Origin: a bacterium
GTDB lineage: Bacteria > Methylomirabilota > Methylomirabilia > Methylomirabilales > 2-02-FULL-66-22
Length of the DNA stretch: 64,000 nt
Assembly: GCA_029580855.1 (NCBI GenBank)
Contig: JAKPQH010000082.1
Span: forward strand, 1-64,000
Reading direction: 5' to 3'
The notes below the pieces were generated by a model, which searched no databases, had not been told where the DNA came from, and saw nothing but the letters and a program-made list of their open reading frames with translations. The translations under genes were made by a program, and so were the position numbers. Below are positions 9,229 through 17,748 of this stretch, in pieces (the first letter of the stretch is position 1; every line of letters starts with the position of its first letter).

Positions 9229-10119
9229 TCACTTCTCGTGGAACTCAAGCCGGGGATCCAAGGCGTCCCTCAGGCCGTCTCCCAACATGTTTACTCCTAA
9301 CACGGTGACCATGATCGCAAGCCCCGGGAAGGTTGAGGCCCACCAAGCGTTAGCGAGATACGCCCGTCCATCGCTCAGCATACGACCCCACGTTGGGGTT
9401 GGGGGTGCCACACTTAGCCCAAGGAAACTCAGACCAGATTCCCATACGATGACACTCGCGACGCGCAGGGTGGCGAGGATAATGACTGGGGTGAGCACAT
9501 TCGGCAACACGTGCCGTGCTACAATGCGGATGCTGCCGGCGCCGAGCGCCTCGGCGGCTTCGACGAACTCTCTGCGGCGCAGAGACAACACAGCCCCGCG
9601 CACGAGTCGGGCATAAATGACCCAACCGGCAACTCCGAACACGATTATGATGGTCCCGAACTCCGTGCCGACCACGGCCACGATCGAAATAACAAGGAGA
9701 TAAAAGGGAAACGCAATCTGTACATCGGCAAGCCAAAGGATCACGCGCTCGATCTTCCCACCGTAGAAACCAGACACCAGCCCGAGAAGAACCCCAATGG
9801 TCGCAGAGATTGTTACGGCACTGAGGCCGACAAGCATGGATATGCGCGACCCATGAACAAGTCGACTTAGGATGTCCCGTCCCACGTGATCGGTTCCAAG
9901 CGGGAAGGCCCACGTGCCCTTTTCCATCCACACAGGTGGCAGCAGACGCCGAGTGGGATCCAGCTCCAATGGATCCTTTGGCGCCACCCAGGAAGCGAAA
10001 ACGCTCACCATGACGACAGCAAGGGTGATCGCGGCCCCCAGCATCGCCGCTCGATGCGAAAGTAGCTTTCGCAGCACGCGGGATCTGTGCAGGCCGTTGG
10101 TGTGCTCTTTGTTAGCCAC
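9229..10119 (-). CDS. Peptide/opine-type ABC transporter permease (DppC-like)
   Basis: A 296-residue permease with the DppC/OppC N-terminal region, the marker TDHVGRDILSRLVHGSR, six helices and the EAA loop FVEAAEALGAGSIRIVARHVLPN. The GTG start at 10117-10119 has GAGG seven bases upstream and overlaps the end of the DppB-like gene by eight bases. A longer frame from 10161 would overlap by 50 bases and is less likely. With the DppB-like protein it forms the membrane pore for substrate delivered by the binding protein at 11051-12553. No ATPase gene belongs to this set. Confidence 0.9.
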   Translation of the reverse strand: MANKEHTNGLHRSRVLRKLLSHRAAMLGAAITLAVVMVSVFASWVAPKDPLELDPTRRLLPPVWMEKGTWAFPLGTDHVGRDILSRLVHGSRISMLVGLSAVTISATIGVLLGLVSGFYGGKIERVILWLADVQIAFPFYLLVISIVAVVGTEFGTIIIVFGVAGWVIYARLVRGAVLSLRRREFVEAAEALGAGSIRIVARHVLPNVLTPVIILATLRVASVIVWESGLSFLGLSVAPPTPTWGRMLSDGRAYLANAWWASTFPGLAIMVTVLGVNMLGDGLRDALDPRLEFHEK

Positions 10120-11026
10120 GGCGGATCCTCGGGTCAATGTACTGATACGCGAGATCCACAAAGAGGTTAGTGATCACAAAAATCATTGCCATGACGAAGA
10201 CAGCGGCCTGCACAACCGGATAGTCGCGTTGGGACACTGCTTGAAGAATAAGCCGGCCTACTCCTGGCCAGGCGAAGACAGTTTCGATCACCACGGCGCC
10301 CCCTAAGAGCTCGCCCATCTGGAGGCCGATGACAGTGACAAGAGGGATCAGTGCATTCTTGAGTGCATGTCGCGCGATGATTACCGGTTCGGCTAATCCT
10401 TTAGCCCGCGCTGTGCGAATATAGTCCTGCCTGATCACCTCAAGCATGCCGGAGCGCGTGAGACGGGCAACCAAGGCCATGAGATAAGCCCCTAGGGCAA
10501 TTCCCGGAAGGACAAGCTGGGCCCATGTGCCGTGCCCGGCCGTCGGCAACCAACGAAGGTGTACGGCGAAAATAAGAATCCCGAGAATCCCCACCCAGAA
10601 GTTGGGCATGGAGAGCCCCAAGAGCGCCGCAGCCATGACACCATAGTCGAGGATCGAACCGCGCCGGAGTGCCGACAAGATGCCGAAGGGGATGGCCACC
10701 AGAAGTGCGATGGCCATCCCCGTGACGGCCAATTCGATCGTAGCCGGAAGCCGTTCGATTACGAGTCCCATCGCTGGCTGTTGGTGGCGCAATGACACGC
10801 CGAAGTCTCCCCGCACTGCACCAGTGAGAAAGCGAACATACTGGAGTGGGATGGGATCGTTAAACCCCATCCGTTCACGGAGATCCACGATCTGTCTCTC
10901 CGTTGCGTCCGGCGGAAGCATGAGTGCCGCAGGATCGCCCGAAAGGTGCATGAACGTGAAGCTAAAGATCGAGACCCCAAGCACCACGCTTATCAGGTGA
11001 ATTATCAGTACCGACTGTCGGCGCAT
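10112..11026 (-). CDS. Peptide/opine-type ABC transporter permease (DppB-like)
   Basis: A 304-residue permease with the DppB family N-terminus (first helix followed by HLSGDPAALMLPPDAT), the RYGLDxPxxxQY-like segment (RMGFNDPIPLQYVRFL), the EAA loop region DYIRTARAKGLAEPVIIARHALKN and the C-terminal YQYIDPRIR. It forms the channel with the DppC-like partner, whose start overlaps its stop. The ribosome site before the ATG at 11026 is weak, so it may depend on coupling to the binding-protein gene 25 bases upstream. Confidence 0.9.
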   Translation of the reverse strand: MRRQSVLIIHLISVVLGVSIFSFTFMHLSGDPAALMLPPDATERQIVDLRERMGFNDPIPLQYVRFLTGAVRGDFGVSLRHQQPAMGLVIERLPATIELAVTGMAIALLVAIPFGILSALRRGSILDYGVMAAALLGLSMPNFWVGILGILIFAVHLRWLPTAGHGTWAQLVLPGIALGAYLMALVARLTRSGMLEVIRQDYIRTARAKGLAEPVIIARHALKNALIPLVTVIGLQMGELLGGAVVIETVFAWPGVGRLILQAVSQRDYPVVQAAVFVMAMIFVITNLFVDLAYQYIDPRIRRG

Positions 11027-11050
11027 CGAGGGACGTCCCAGGTCGCTCGG

Positions 11051-12553
11051 TTACCGCACCACGTCAATGTCGGCGAGGCGAATATAGTTATCCCAAGGGG
11101 CCTCCCACTTCACGTCGTGACGTATTCCATAACCCAGCTTTTGATTGTAGAGGAACACCCAGGGTGCGTCATCGACGACGACGCGATGCAACGATTCGTA
11201 CACCTTGCGTCGCTCGGCGATGTCTAAGGTCATACGACCTTGATCGAGAAGCTTATCGGCGTTATCGTTCTTGTAGTAATAGCCCCGGGCCTTGGAGTGG
11301 AAGAGGGTATACAGATATCGGTCAGGTTCCGGGTTCTCGGGCCAGGCGTACATGTACATCTTATATTCCCGGGCACGGTAGCGCTGAAAATCGGTGGCTC
11401 GGTCTAGTGTATCGATCTTTGCCTTAACCCCAACCTGGCTAAGCTGGTAGGCGATAGTTTCGGCGACTTCGATACACTGCGATGCACCATCTACAGAGGG
11501 CAGGGCCGAGAGCACCGTCTCGAAACCGTTCGGGTATCCGGCTTCAGCTAGCAGCTTCTTGGCGAGTGCTGGATCGTAACGGAAAAAGGGTATGCTCTTA
11601 TCATAGCCCAGGGTGCTCTTGAAGAACGGGCCGTTCATACGATCTGCAGTCCCGCGCAGAATCTTGTTGGTGATGACATCCACGTCGATAGCGTGGTTCA
11701 GGGCGCGGCGGACGCGGACGTCGTTGAAGGGTGGATTGAATGTGTCAAGTCCCACGTACAGCATGGTCCCGACCTTCGCCGAGATGCGGGTGTTCTTATC
11801 GTCGCGGAGGTCTTTCCAGCGATCAGGGGGAACAGAGGCGATGATGTCCGCCTCACCTGTCTGCAGGGCCGCGATGCGCGCCGAATCCTCCGGGATCGGT
11901 CGGAACACCGCCCGCTGGACCTTTGGCGCCCCCTTCCAATACTTCGGATTGGCCTCCAGCACAACCTCCTGATCCTTCACCCACTTCACGACGCGGTAGG
12001 GACCGGTGCCGACAGGAGCCTTTGCGAACTGGGCGTCCCCCATCTGCTTTACGGTGTCAGGCGGAAGGATGGACAGGTACAGGCTGAGGATGTAGAGCAG
12101 TGGGGCGTACGGTTCCTTAGTTATGATGTCCACCGTGAAGTCGTCGACGACCTTGACCTCTTTAAGGAAGGTCAGACGCGTTCCCATCGGAGCTTTCTGA
12201 TTGGGATCGACGAGGCGGTCGAAGCTGAACTTCACCGCGCGAGCGTTGAAGGCCTCGCCGTTGTGGAACGTCACCCCTTTGCGAAGCGTGAAACGCCAGG
12301 TCACCGGATCGAGTTGCTTCCACGCTGTCGCAAGTCGGGGCAACGGCTCCATACTCTCCGTGACGTCCACGAGTTGCTCGAAGACGTTGAGGGCAATATT
12401 CATGGTCTCAAAGGCGCTCTGCATATGGATATCGAGGGTTGTTGCATCTACCGGCTGGGCGATTACTAGCGGCTTGGGGCCAGCTGCCACGGATGGCCAG
12501 GGAACGATCAGAATCAGTCCGAGCGCTAGGCCGAGTGCAAAACTTCTTCTCAT
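11051..12553 (-). CDS. ABC transporter substrate-binding protein, family 5 (DppA/OppA-like)
   Basis: A 500-residue periplasmic binding protein with a Sec signal (MRRSFALGLALGLILIVPWP, cleavage near VAAG). The SBP_bac_5 hallmarks include LATAWKQLDPVTWRFTLRKGVTFHNGEAF (about 75-103) and KAPVGTGPYRVVKW. ATG at 12553 follows AAAGGAG. Family members bind peptides, nickel, glycosides or opines. It heads the SBP-DppB-DppC transcription unit. The opine dehydrogenase and oxidase-like genes upstream make an opine or imino-acid ligand the best guess. A DppD/DppF pair is absent here. Confidence 0.92.
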   Translation of the reverse strand: MRRSFALGLALGLILIVPWPSVAAGPKPLVIAQPVDATTLDIHMQSAFETMNIALNVFEQLVDVTESMEPLPRLATAWKQLDPVTWRFTLRKGVTFHNGEAFNARAVKFSFDRLVDPNQKAPMGTRLTFLKEVKVVDDFTVDIITKEPYAPLLYILSLYLSILPPDTVKQMGDAQFAKAPVGTGPYRVVKWVKDQEVVLEANPKYWKGAPKVQRAVFRPIPEDSARIAALQTGEADIIASVPPDRWKDLRDDKNTRISAKVGTMLYVGLDTFNPPFNDVRVRRALNHAIDVDVITNKILRGTADRMNGPFFKSTLGYDKSIPFFRYDPALAKKLLAEAGYPNGFETVLSALPSVDGASQCIEVAETIAYQLSQVGVKAKIDTLDRATDFQRYRAREYKMYMYAWPENPEPDRYLYTLFHSKARGYYYKNDNADKLLDQGRMTLDIAERRKVYESLHRVVVDDAPWVFLYNQKLGYGIRHDVKWEAPWDNYIRLADIDVVR

Positions 12554-13014
12554 GATTCGCTCCTTTCCGTTGTTAGATTCCGCCTGCCGTCAACTCCTGC
12601 CGAGAACTGCCGTCCTCCCAACAGACATTGGCTCCACGGGCGGCTGGATTCCCAACGACGAATCCCGGCCCTTTCCCAAACCCGGCGGTCGAACCAGGTG
12701 CCAAGACCAGCGAACTGGGCCGCTATGGCGATGCCCGCTCGCCATAACGGGTGGATTTGGCGCGCTTCGTTCGGAAGCTGCTGACGGCTCCACTGCCTTA
12801 TGCCTGCATGGTAGGCTCCGAGTCACACCTGTGGGCGCCTCGTCCTGCAAGATCACCCCTGCAACATCCTTACATCGGCGGGTTCGCCTGTTGAGGGCCA
12901 TTCTTTCTATTCTTGCCCGGCAACAACTCTCGCGGTTTGCAACAGGTGTAACCAGACTCATTGATCCGTAGCTCAGCGCACGTATCTCCCACCGCTATCC
13001 GGCACATCGTTATG
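12554..13014. other. Intergenic region with no supported gene
   Basis: These 461 bases lie between the binding-protein start and the end of the FAD/BFD oxidoreductase gene, all on the minus strand. A 123-codon open frame exists on the minus strand, but its predicted product is low-complexity Arg/Pro/Ser-rich with no domain or ribosome site, so I do not call it. The region likely contains a promoter for the ABC genes. I see no strong hairpin. Confidence 0.4.
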
Positions 13015-14415
13015 TTACTGATCCAAGGTGGCCGCCAGCACACGCAGAGGCACTGGCTTTACCGGCGGTCGGGGCGTGTCAGGTTCGATACGGTCTAGCG
13101 CTATCCCCGCCTGTCTCGCGATCAACTGAGAGATCAAGTAGCCGCACATCCGCCCCTGGCACACCCCCATTCCCGCGCGAGTTCGAATTTTCACCCCTCG
13201 TAGCGTCGGGGCCCCGTCCGCGATTGCAGCCTTTACGTCTCTGACGCAGACCTCTTCGCACCGACAGACCACTGTCTCGTCGGTCATCACGTCAAAGAGC
13301 GCCGGTCTCAGCCGCATCATCTCGCGCGTCAAGCGCGCAAATCTCCGCGCGTCGGCCAAGCGTGTACGGCTCCGCTTCTCCGACTTCCGAAGTTCCTCCT
13401 CGTTGCCCTGGCCTAGGGCCCGCAGGGAGGAAATGGCCGCGATCCGCCCCTCCTCCTCAGCCACATCTGCGCCACCGATGCCGCCGACTTCGCCAGCCAC
13501 GTAGAGACCGCGAACGCTCGTTTCCTGACGATCGTCGTGACGTGTCACCCACCCTCCCAACTCGGCGTCGTACACACTTTCACAGCCCGCCAGGCGGGGG
13601 AGCTGATTGGCGGGAAGAAAGCCGTAGGACAGGCACAAGGTGTCCACTTCAAGGGTCCGTTCAGTCCCAGGGCGGACTCGCCATTCCGCATCGACTTGGG
13701 CCACGACCACTGCCTCCAGTTCCTTATCGCCCACCGCCCGCACCGGGATGTGATGTGGGTGATACGGCGTGCCCGCTTTCTTGATCTTCAACCAATACTC
13801 CAACCCCTCCCGCATCTTGCCCCAATGACCAAAAGCGCGCAGGGCATTCTCCATGGATGTCGGCGGTTTACTTGAAGCCTCAAGGATGTCCACGACCTCC
13901 GCCCCCGCGTCGATGAATTGGCTGGCCACCTTAAGCTGTAGCGGCCCGGCTCCGGCTAGCACTACTCGCTGGCCCGGGAGAACTCGCTGATTAACCATCA
14001 GGGCCTGCGCCGCACCCCCGAGCATGACTCCGGGCAGCGTCCATCCGGGGAAAGCTAGCGGTACCTCCTGCGCTCCTGGAGCAAGAATTAGCTGCTTGGC
14101 CCGAATCTGCTCGGCCATCTCGTCACGAAAAACGGCCAACGTACGATCCGGGAAGAGGCCCCAAACGAGTGTCCCGAGCAGGACCTCAATCTTGCCAGCT
14201 CGGAGCTGGTGGATGAGTTTGGCCCCCTCAGCTTGGTGGGCCTCCATCTTTCCACGCTTCATTGTGAAGGCATCCGGCAACTGCTTGTAGAACTGCCCGC
14301 CAAGGCTGTGGTATTCGTCAAGAAGTATCACTTCACCACCTGCCGCCCCAGCCTCCAACGCCGCAGCCAAACCGGCCGGCCCGCCGCCTACGATAACGAT
14401 CTCGGCCTCTCGCAC
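13015..14415 (-). CDS. FAD/[2Fe-2S] oxidoreductase alpha subunit (HcnB/OoxA-like, BFD domain)
   Basis: A 466-residue protein with an N-terminal FAD motif VGGGPAGLAAALEAG (8-22), a second NAD(P)/FAD Rossmann motif VVLAGAGPLQLKVA near residue 150, and a C-terminal BFD-like [2Fe-2S] domain with CRCEEVC and GVCQGRMCG. This is the arrangement of opine oxidase subunit A, HcnB and the D-hydroxyproline dehydrogenase alpha subunit. It oxidises a C-N bond at or near the membrane, passing electrons on through the iron-sulfur cluster. The GTG start at 14413-14415 has AGGAGG upstream. It follows the small ferredoxin-like subunit by 12 bases, as in hcnAB-type operons. Confidence 0.9.
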   Translation of the reverse strand: MREAEIVIVGGGPAGLAAALEAGAAGGEVILLDEYHSLGGQFYKQLPDAFTMKRGKMEAHQAEGAKLIHQLRAGKIEVLLGTLVWGLFPDRTLAVFRDEMAEQIRAKQLILAPGAQEVPLAFPGWTLPGVMLGGAAQALMVNQRVLPGQRVVLAGAGPLQLKVASQFIDAGAEVVDILEASSKPPTSMENALRAFGHWGKMREGLEYWLKIKKAGTPYHPHHIPVRAVGDKELEAVVVAQVDAEWRVRPGTERTLEVDTLCLSYGFLPANQLPRLAGCESVYDAELGGWVTRHDDRQETSVRGLYVAGEVGGIGGADVAEEEGRIAAISSLRALGQGNEEELRKSEKRSRTRLADARRFARLTREMMRLRPALFDVMTDETVVCRCEEVCVRDVKAAIADGAPTLRGVKIRTRAGMGVCQGRMCGYLISQLIARQAGIALDRIEPDTPRPPVKPVPLRVLAATLDQ

Positions 14416-14427
14416 AGTTCGTGCCTC

Positions 14428-14718
14428 CTAGTTCTCCCTGGTTGAGATGTGCAATCCGTCTCGCACTGGAGTTACGCAGGCCCGGACCTGAGTGCCGTCC
14501 ACGGTCACCAAGCAATCGAAACACACGCCGATCCCACAGAAAACACCCCGCGGATGCCCGCCGGGGACTGTACGGCGAAGGGTACGCCGGCCTGTAGCTA
14601 AGAGGGCAGCGGCAATGGTCTCCCCCTCGTAGGCAGTTATGGGTTCCCCGTCGACCGTTAGCGTGACGCATCGGCCTCGCTCGATATTGCCGCTTAGCCG
14701 TCGCGATGTCCGATCCAA
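14428..14718 (-). CDS. (2Fe-2S)-binding protein, HcnA-type small subunit
   Basis: A 96-residue plant-ferredoxin-fold protein of the HcnA/sarcosine-oxidase-gamma type. The cluster cysteines are C-G-I-G-V-C-F-D-C with a final Cys twelve residues later (C-x4-C-x2-C-x11-C). The reading frame extends further upstream, but the TTG at 14716-14718 has AAGGAGG five bases before it and gives the normal family length of about 100 residues, so I used it. It should be the electron-transfer subunit of the FAD/BFD enzyme encoded immediately downstream. Confidence 0.88.
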   Translation of the reverse strand: MDRTSRRLSGNIERGRCVTLTVDGEPITAYEGETIAAALLATGRRTLRRTVPGGHPRGVFCGIGVCFDCLVTVDGTQVRACVTPVRDGLHISTREN

Positions 14719-14853
14719 CTCTTCCTCCTTGGTGCAACGCGCCCGCACCCGCCTGCCATTCGGCAGCCTATGATGGGAACAGTTTTGGCGGGAATCCTCG
14801 CTGCGTGAAATCAGATTCCCGGAATGAGATCCTCCAAGGGAACCCGCCACGCG

Positions 14854-15942
14854 TCAGACGTGGCCATCAATTGCTATCCGCTGGATCTCAGCACAGCTCT
14901 TTCCCTCAAGCCCCATCTTGGCCAGGGTGCGGCCCATCGTCCAATGATCCACCCCGTGGATATGCGATGTTAAATCGATGAGCGCGCCTATAAGCGGCAC
15001 CCTGACGCCGACGGCTTCTCCCAAGGCTGCGATAGGAACCAGGCCAGTCGGCACATCCTCACTTAGGTACCGGCTCGTCAGACTGGCTGGAGCCTTGGAG
15101 GCCTTGTAGATCGTCGCGGCCACAGTTTGGATGGTTTCGAACAAGGTCGGCGTCTCAATTTGATAGGAGTCCTTGAAGAATCCGACCATGGAAATGGCCT
15201 CCGCACCTAACGCATCCGAGACGGCCATTCGTTCTGCGTCCACCCCCTCTATAATTCGCGCGACCGCGGGGCTGAGTCCGTTGCGGAAGAAATCGAACTC
15301 TCCCTTCGTGGTTTCAACCCAACCGGCGTTCATCACCATGCCCGGCACATGAAGCATGGCATTCATGTGGGTGAGACTCGTTGTGAGGACGCTTTTTGCA
15401 GCCACGAATGAGTAATCGTCCTGTAGTGCCTCAACGGCACGCTCTGTATCTCGCGCTGGCAACGCTGCAATACGACCAAAGCGCTTGGCCGCTGTGATCT
15501 GTACTCGGGCTGGGCCAATCTTCCTGCTACCGTACATGAAACTCTCCACCTCAGCGATGAGCGGATGGCCCACCACCTTGAGTCTCCGAAAAGTCGTGGC
15601 CAATTCCAGGACCCCCCCGGTTCCGCCAGGGTGAAGCACGATGATTTGATCGTTTCGCACGTGAGCGGCGAGAGCTTCTGCAATTAACCCGTGAGCATTC
15701 GCCGGCACCACGATCATGATGAGGTTCGCCCCCCGAACCGCATCGACCAGGCTAGTGGTCGCGAGTGCCACCTTCCCAATTCCCTCGATCTTTCCCGCCA
15801 CTTCAATTTCGCCTGCCTTGGCGATGGCTTCAATCGCAGCTGGATCCTCGTCCATCACTCGGACCTCGTTCCCGCGGATCGCAAGGTGTCCCGCAACAGC
15901 GAGGCCTCCATTCCCCGCACCGACTACCGCGATTCTCTTCAT
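14854..15942 (-). CDS. NAD(P)-dependent octopine/nopaline (opine) dehydrogenase family protein
   Basis: A 362-residue protein with the N-terminal Rossmann motif VVGAGNGGLAVAGHLA (about 5-20) and the C-terminal NAD/NADP octopine/nopaline dehydrogenase domain. That domain includes the conserved SLTHMNAMLHVPGMVMNAGW segment (His and Asn of the active site) and ERMAVSDALG. Family members reversibly join an amino acid and a 2-oxo acid by reductive amination, giving an opine. ATG at 15942 has GAGGAG eight bases upstream. It precedes the two oxidoreductase subunits by about 135 bases on the same strand. An IS element lies just upstream of its start and may have separated it from the original promoter. 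Confidence 0.88.
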   Translation of the reverse strand: MKRIAVVGAGNGGLAVAGHLAIRGNEVRVMDEDPAAIEAIAKAGEIEVAGKIEGIGKVALATTSLVDAVRGANLIMIVVPANAHGLIAEALAAHVRNDQIIVLHPGGTGGVLELATTFRRLKVVGHPLIAEVESFMYGSRKIGPARVQITAAKRFGRIAALPARDTERAVEALQDDYSFVAAKSVLTTSLTHMNAMLHVPGMVMNAGWVETTKGEFDFFRNGLSPAVARIIEGVDAERMAVSDALGAEAISMVGFFKDSYQIETPTLFETIQTVAATIYKASKAPASLTSRYLSEDVPTGLVPIAALGEAVGVRVPLIGALIDLTSHIHGVDHWTMGRTLAKMGLEGKSCAEIQRIAIDGHV

Positions 15943-16072
15943 CCCGTCATCTCCTCGGTTGCTGAGAATAGTTGGGAGTGCGCGTAAGTGGTTACCATAT
16001 GCACTCCAATGCGTTGCAGTCCCCGTACCCGCCCGAGAAGAATGGGCAGGCCCCCCTCTGTGCCAATATGAG

Positions 16073-16102
16073 TGAGACACTCCCCTCTTCGGAGTTTAAT
16101 GT
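16073..16102 (+). repeat. Left terminal inverted repeat of the IS element
   Basis: The outer 11 bases TGAGACACTCC match the right end exactly, and a second matching block AGTTTAATGT corresponds to AGTTTAGTGT at the right end. The spacing between blocks differs by two bases. Confidence 0.8.
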
Positions 16103-16125
16103 AGAGGGCGGGGAGGAATGAGGCG

Positions 16126-16545
16126 ATGAGTACAGCGAACGGAACAGCGGTCCTGGGCATGAAGCCCCCCGAGGTGGAGGTCCTGGCCAAGGCCAGCCGC
16201 CGGCAATTCACCGCCGAGTACAAGCGGCGGATCCTCCGGGAGGCGGACGCGTGTACCGAACCGGGGGCGATCGGGGCCCTGCTCCGGCGAGAGGGGTTGT
16301 ACTCCTCCCACCTGACGACCTGGCGCGCGCAACGGGAGCGCGGGGAGTTGGCCGGCCTCACGCCGAAGAAGCGGGGGCCGATCCCGAAGCCGAAAGACCC
16401 CGTGGCGGTGAAGGTGGCGGCCCTGGAGCGGGAAGTCACCCGGTACAAGGTCCGAGCGGAGCGGGCCGAAGCCCTGGTGGAGCTCCAAAAAAAAGTGGCC
16501 GAGCTCCTGGGGACCGCCCGGCCGCAGACCAACGGGAAGCCCTGA
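16126..16545 (+). CDS. IS3-family transposase OrfA (helix-turn-helix)
   Basis: This 139-residue protein has a helix-turn-helix region (RQFTAEYKRRILREADAC, then GAIGALLRREGLYSSHLTTW), followed by a basic linker and a leucine-zipper-like coiled coil (VAALEREVTRYKVRAERAEALVELQKK), the normal OrfA layout. OrfA binds the element ends and multimerises. ATG follows GGGGAGGAATGAGGCG. Its stop TGA at 16543-16545 overlaps the ATG of orfB by one base. The A8 run near its end could also direct a -1 frameshift to make an OrfAB fusion. Confidence 0.88.
   Translation: MSTANGTAVLGMKPPEVEVLAKASRRQFTAEYKRRILREADACTEPGAIGALLRREGLYSSHLTTWRAQRERGELAGLTPKKRGPIPKPKDPVAVKVAALEREVTRYKVRAERAEALVELQKKVAELLGTARPQTNGKP
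16487..16494 (+). promoter_or_regulatory. A8 slippery site for -1 programmed frameshifting
   Basis: Eight consecutive A residues lie in the orfA frame as CAA AAA AAA G. The -1 frame is open from here into orfB, so a ribosome slipping back one base would make the OrfAB transposase, as is well known for IS3-family elements. No stimulatory pseudoknot was modelled. Confidence 0.6.
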
Positions 16546-17691
16546 TGGCGCTCGTCACGGAGCATAGCGCGACTCTGGGCGTGGCCCCGGTCTGCGACGC
16601 GCTGGCCGTGCCTCGGGCCAGCTACTACCGGTGGCAACGGCCGCCGGTACCGGAGGAGGAGCCGAAGCCCGTGCGTCGGGTCCCTCGGGCCTTGCCGCCC
16701 GAGGAGCGGGCGCACGTGCTGACCATTCTCAACGATGACCGCTTCGCGGATCTGCCACCAGCGGAGGTGTACGCCACGTTGCTCGACGAGGGCACGTACG
16801 TCTGCTCGGTCCGGACGATGTACCGGATCCTCCACGACCACGCTGAGGTCCGGGAGCGCCGCCGGCAACTGCGGCACCCGCAGTACGCGGCCCCGGAGCT
16901 GTTGGCCACGGGGCCCAACCAACTCTGGTCGTGGGATATCACCACGCTGAAAGGGCCGGCGAAGTGGACGTACTTCTACCTCTACGTGATCCTGGACGTC
17001 TTCTCCCGGTACGTGGTCGGCTGGATGGCGGCCCTGCGGGAGTCGGCAACCTTGGCCCAGCGGCTGATCGCCGAGACCTGTGCCCGGCAGGGCATCGCCC
17101 GGGACAAGTTGACGATCCATGCGGATCGCGGCCCCGCGATGATCGCCAAATCGGTCGCCATGCTGCTGGCGGATCTGGGGGTGACCAACACGCACAGCCG
17201 GCCCCACGTCTCCAACGATAACCCGTTCTCGGAGAGCCAGTTCAAGACGTTGAAGGATCACCCGGCGTTCCCGGACCGGTTCGGGTCGCTCCCGGACACG
17301 CGGAGCTTCCTGCTCGACTTCTTCGTCTGGGACCAACACCATGCACCACCACAGTGCCCTGGGGTGGCTGACCCCGTACGATGTCCATTACGGCCTGGCC
17401 GCCACGCGCCGCGCCGAGCGGGAGGCAACGCTCCGCAAGGTGTTCGCGGCGACCCCGGAGCGGTTCGTCCGTGGGATACCCATGCCGCCCCTGCTTCCCC
17501 AGGCCATGTGGATCAACAGGCCACGGACGCTGGCAGAGCCTGACCAACTTGCGGTCGTCGCAGAGCCCGGCGAGCGCGTGGCGCGCCCGACGGAGTGGCG
17601 GAGCGCGCTGGCCGGGCGGACCCTCGAAGCGGAGGTTGCGTCCCCCGTAGCCGCGAACGCGGAGGAGCTAGAGCTGGTTGTTGCACACTAA
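16545..17691 (+). pseudogene. IS3-family transposase OrfB (rve integrase), frameshifted near its C-terminus
   Basis: OrfB starts at ATG 16545 and shows the DDE catalytic residues: D in WSWDITTLKGP, D in IHADRGPAM, and E in DNPFSESQFKTLK. The frame then breaks at 17331-17340. The sequence GACCAACACC appears to carry one extra C; removing it would restore the family motif HHHSALGWLTPYDVHYG, which is found in the +1 frame and runs to the stop at 17689-17691. As it stands the intact frame ends at 17543 with an unrelated tail. The C-terminal part of the second frame overlaps the right inverted repeat. Either a disabling mutation or a sequencing error. Confidence 0.8.
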
Positions 17692-17712
17692 ACTGTGGCC
17701 CGGAGTGTCTCA
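17685..17712 (-). repeat. Right terminal inverted repeat of the IS element
   Basis: Read on the minus strand it begins TGAGACACTCC and later has AGTTTAGTGT, matching the left end. The orfB stop codon lies inside it. Confidence 0.8.
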
Positions 17713-17748
17713 TTCTTGTTGACAGCTTCCGCCGATAGCCTCTCCTTC

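Larger units (their letters stand above)
16073..17712 (+). mobile_element. IS3-family-like insertion sequence with terminal inverted repeats, transposase frameshifted
   Basis: A 1640-bp element bounded by inverted repeats that begin TGAGACACTCC on both ends (5'-TG...CA-3' ends, as in IS3 elements). It carries two overlapping reading frames: orfA (HTH) and orfB (DDE integrase), with an A8 slippery run in the overlap. No convincing target duplication is visible in the flanks. It is oriented opposite to the surrounding minus-strand genes and sits in the gap between the opine dehydrogenase gene and the small unknown gene. A +1 frameshift in orfB suggests it can no longer move by itself. The subgroup was not determined. 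Confidence 0.85.

Noticed and set aside
12590..12961. A 123-codon minus-strand open frame in the gap before the binding-protein gene
   Set aside because: No ribosome site, no domain and unusual amino-acid balance; left as intergenic.
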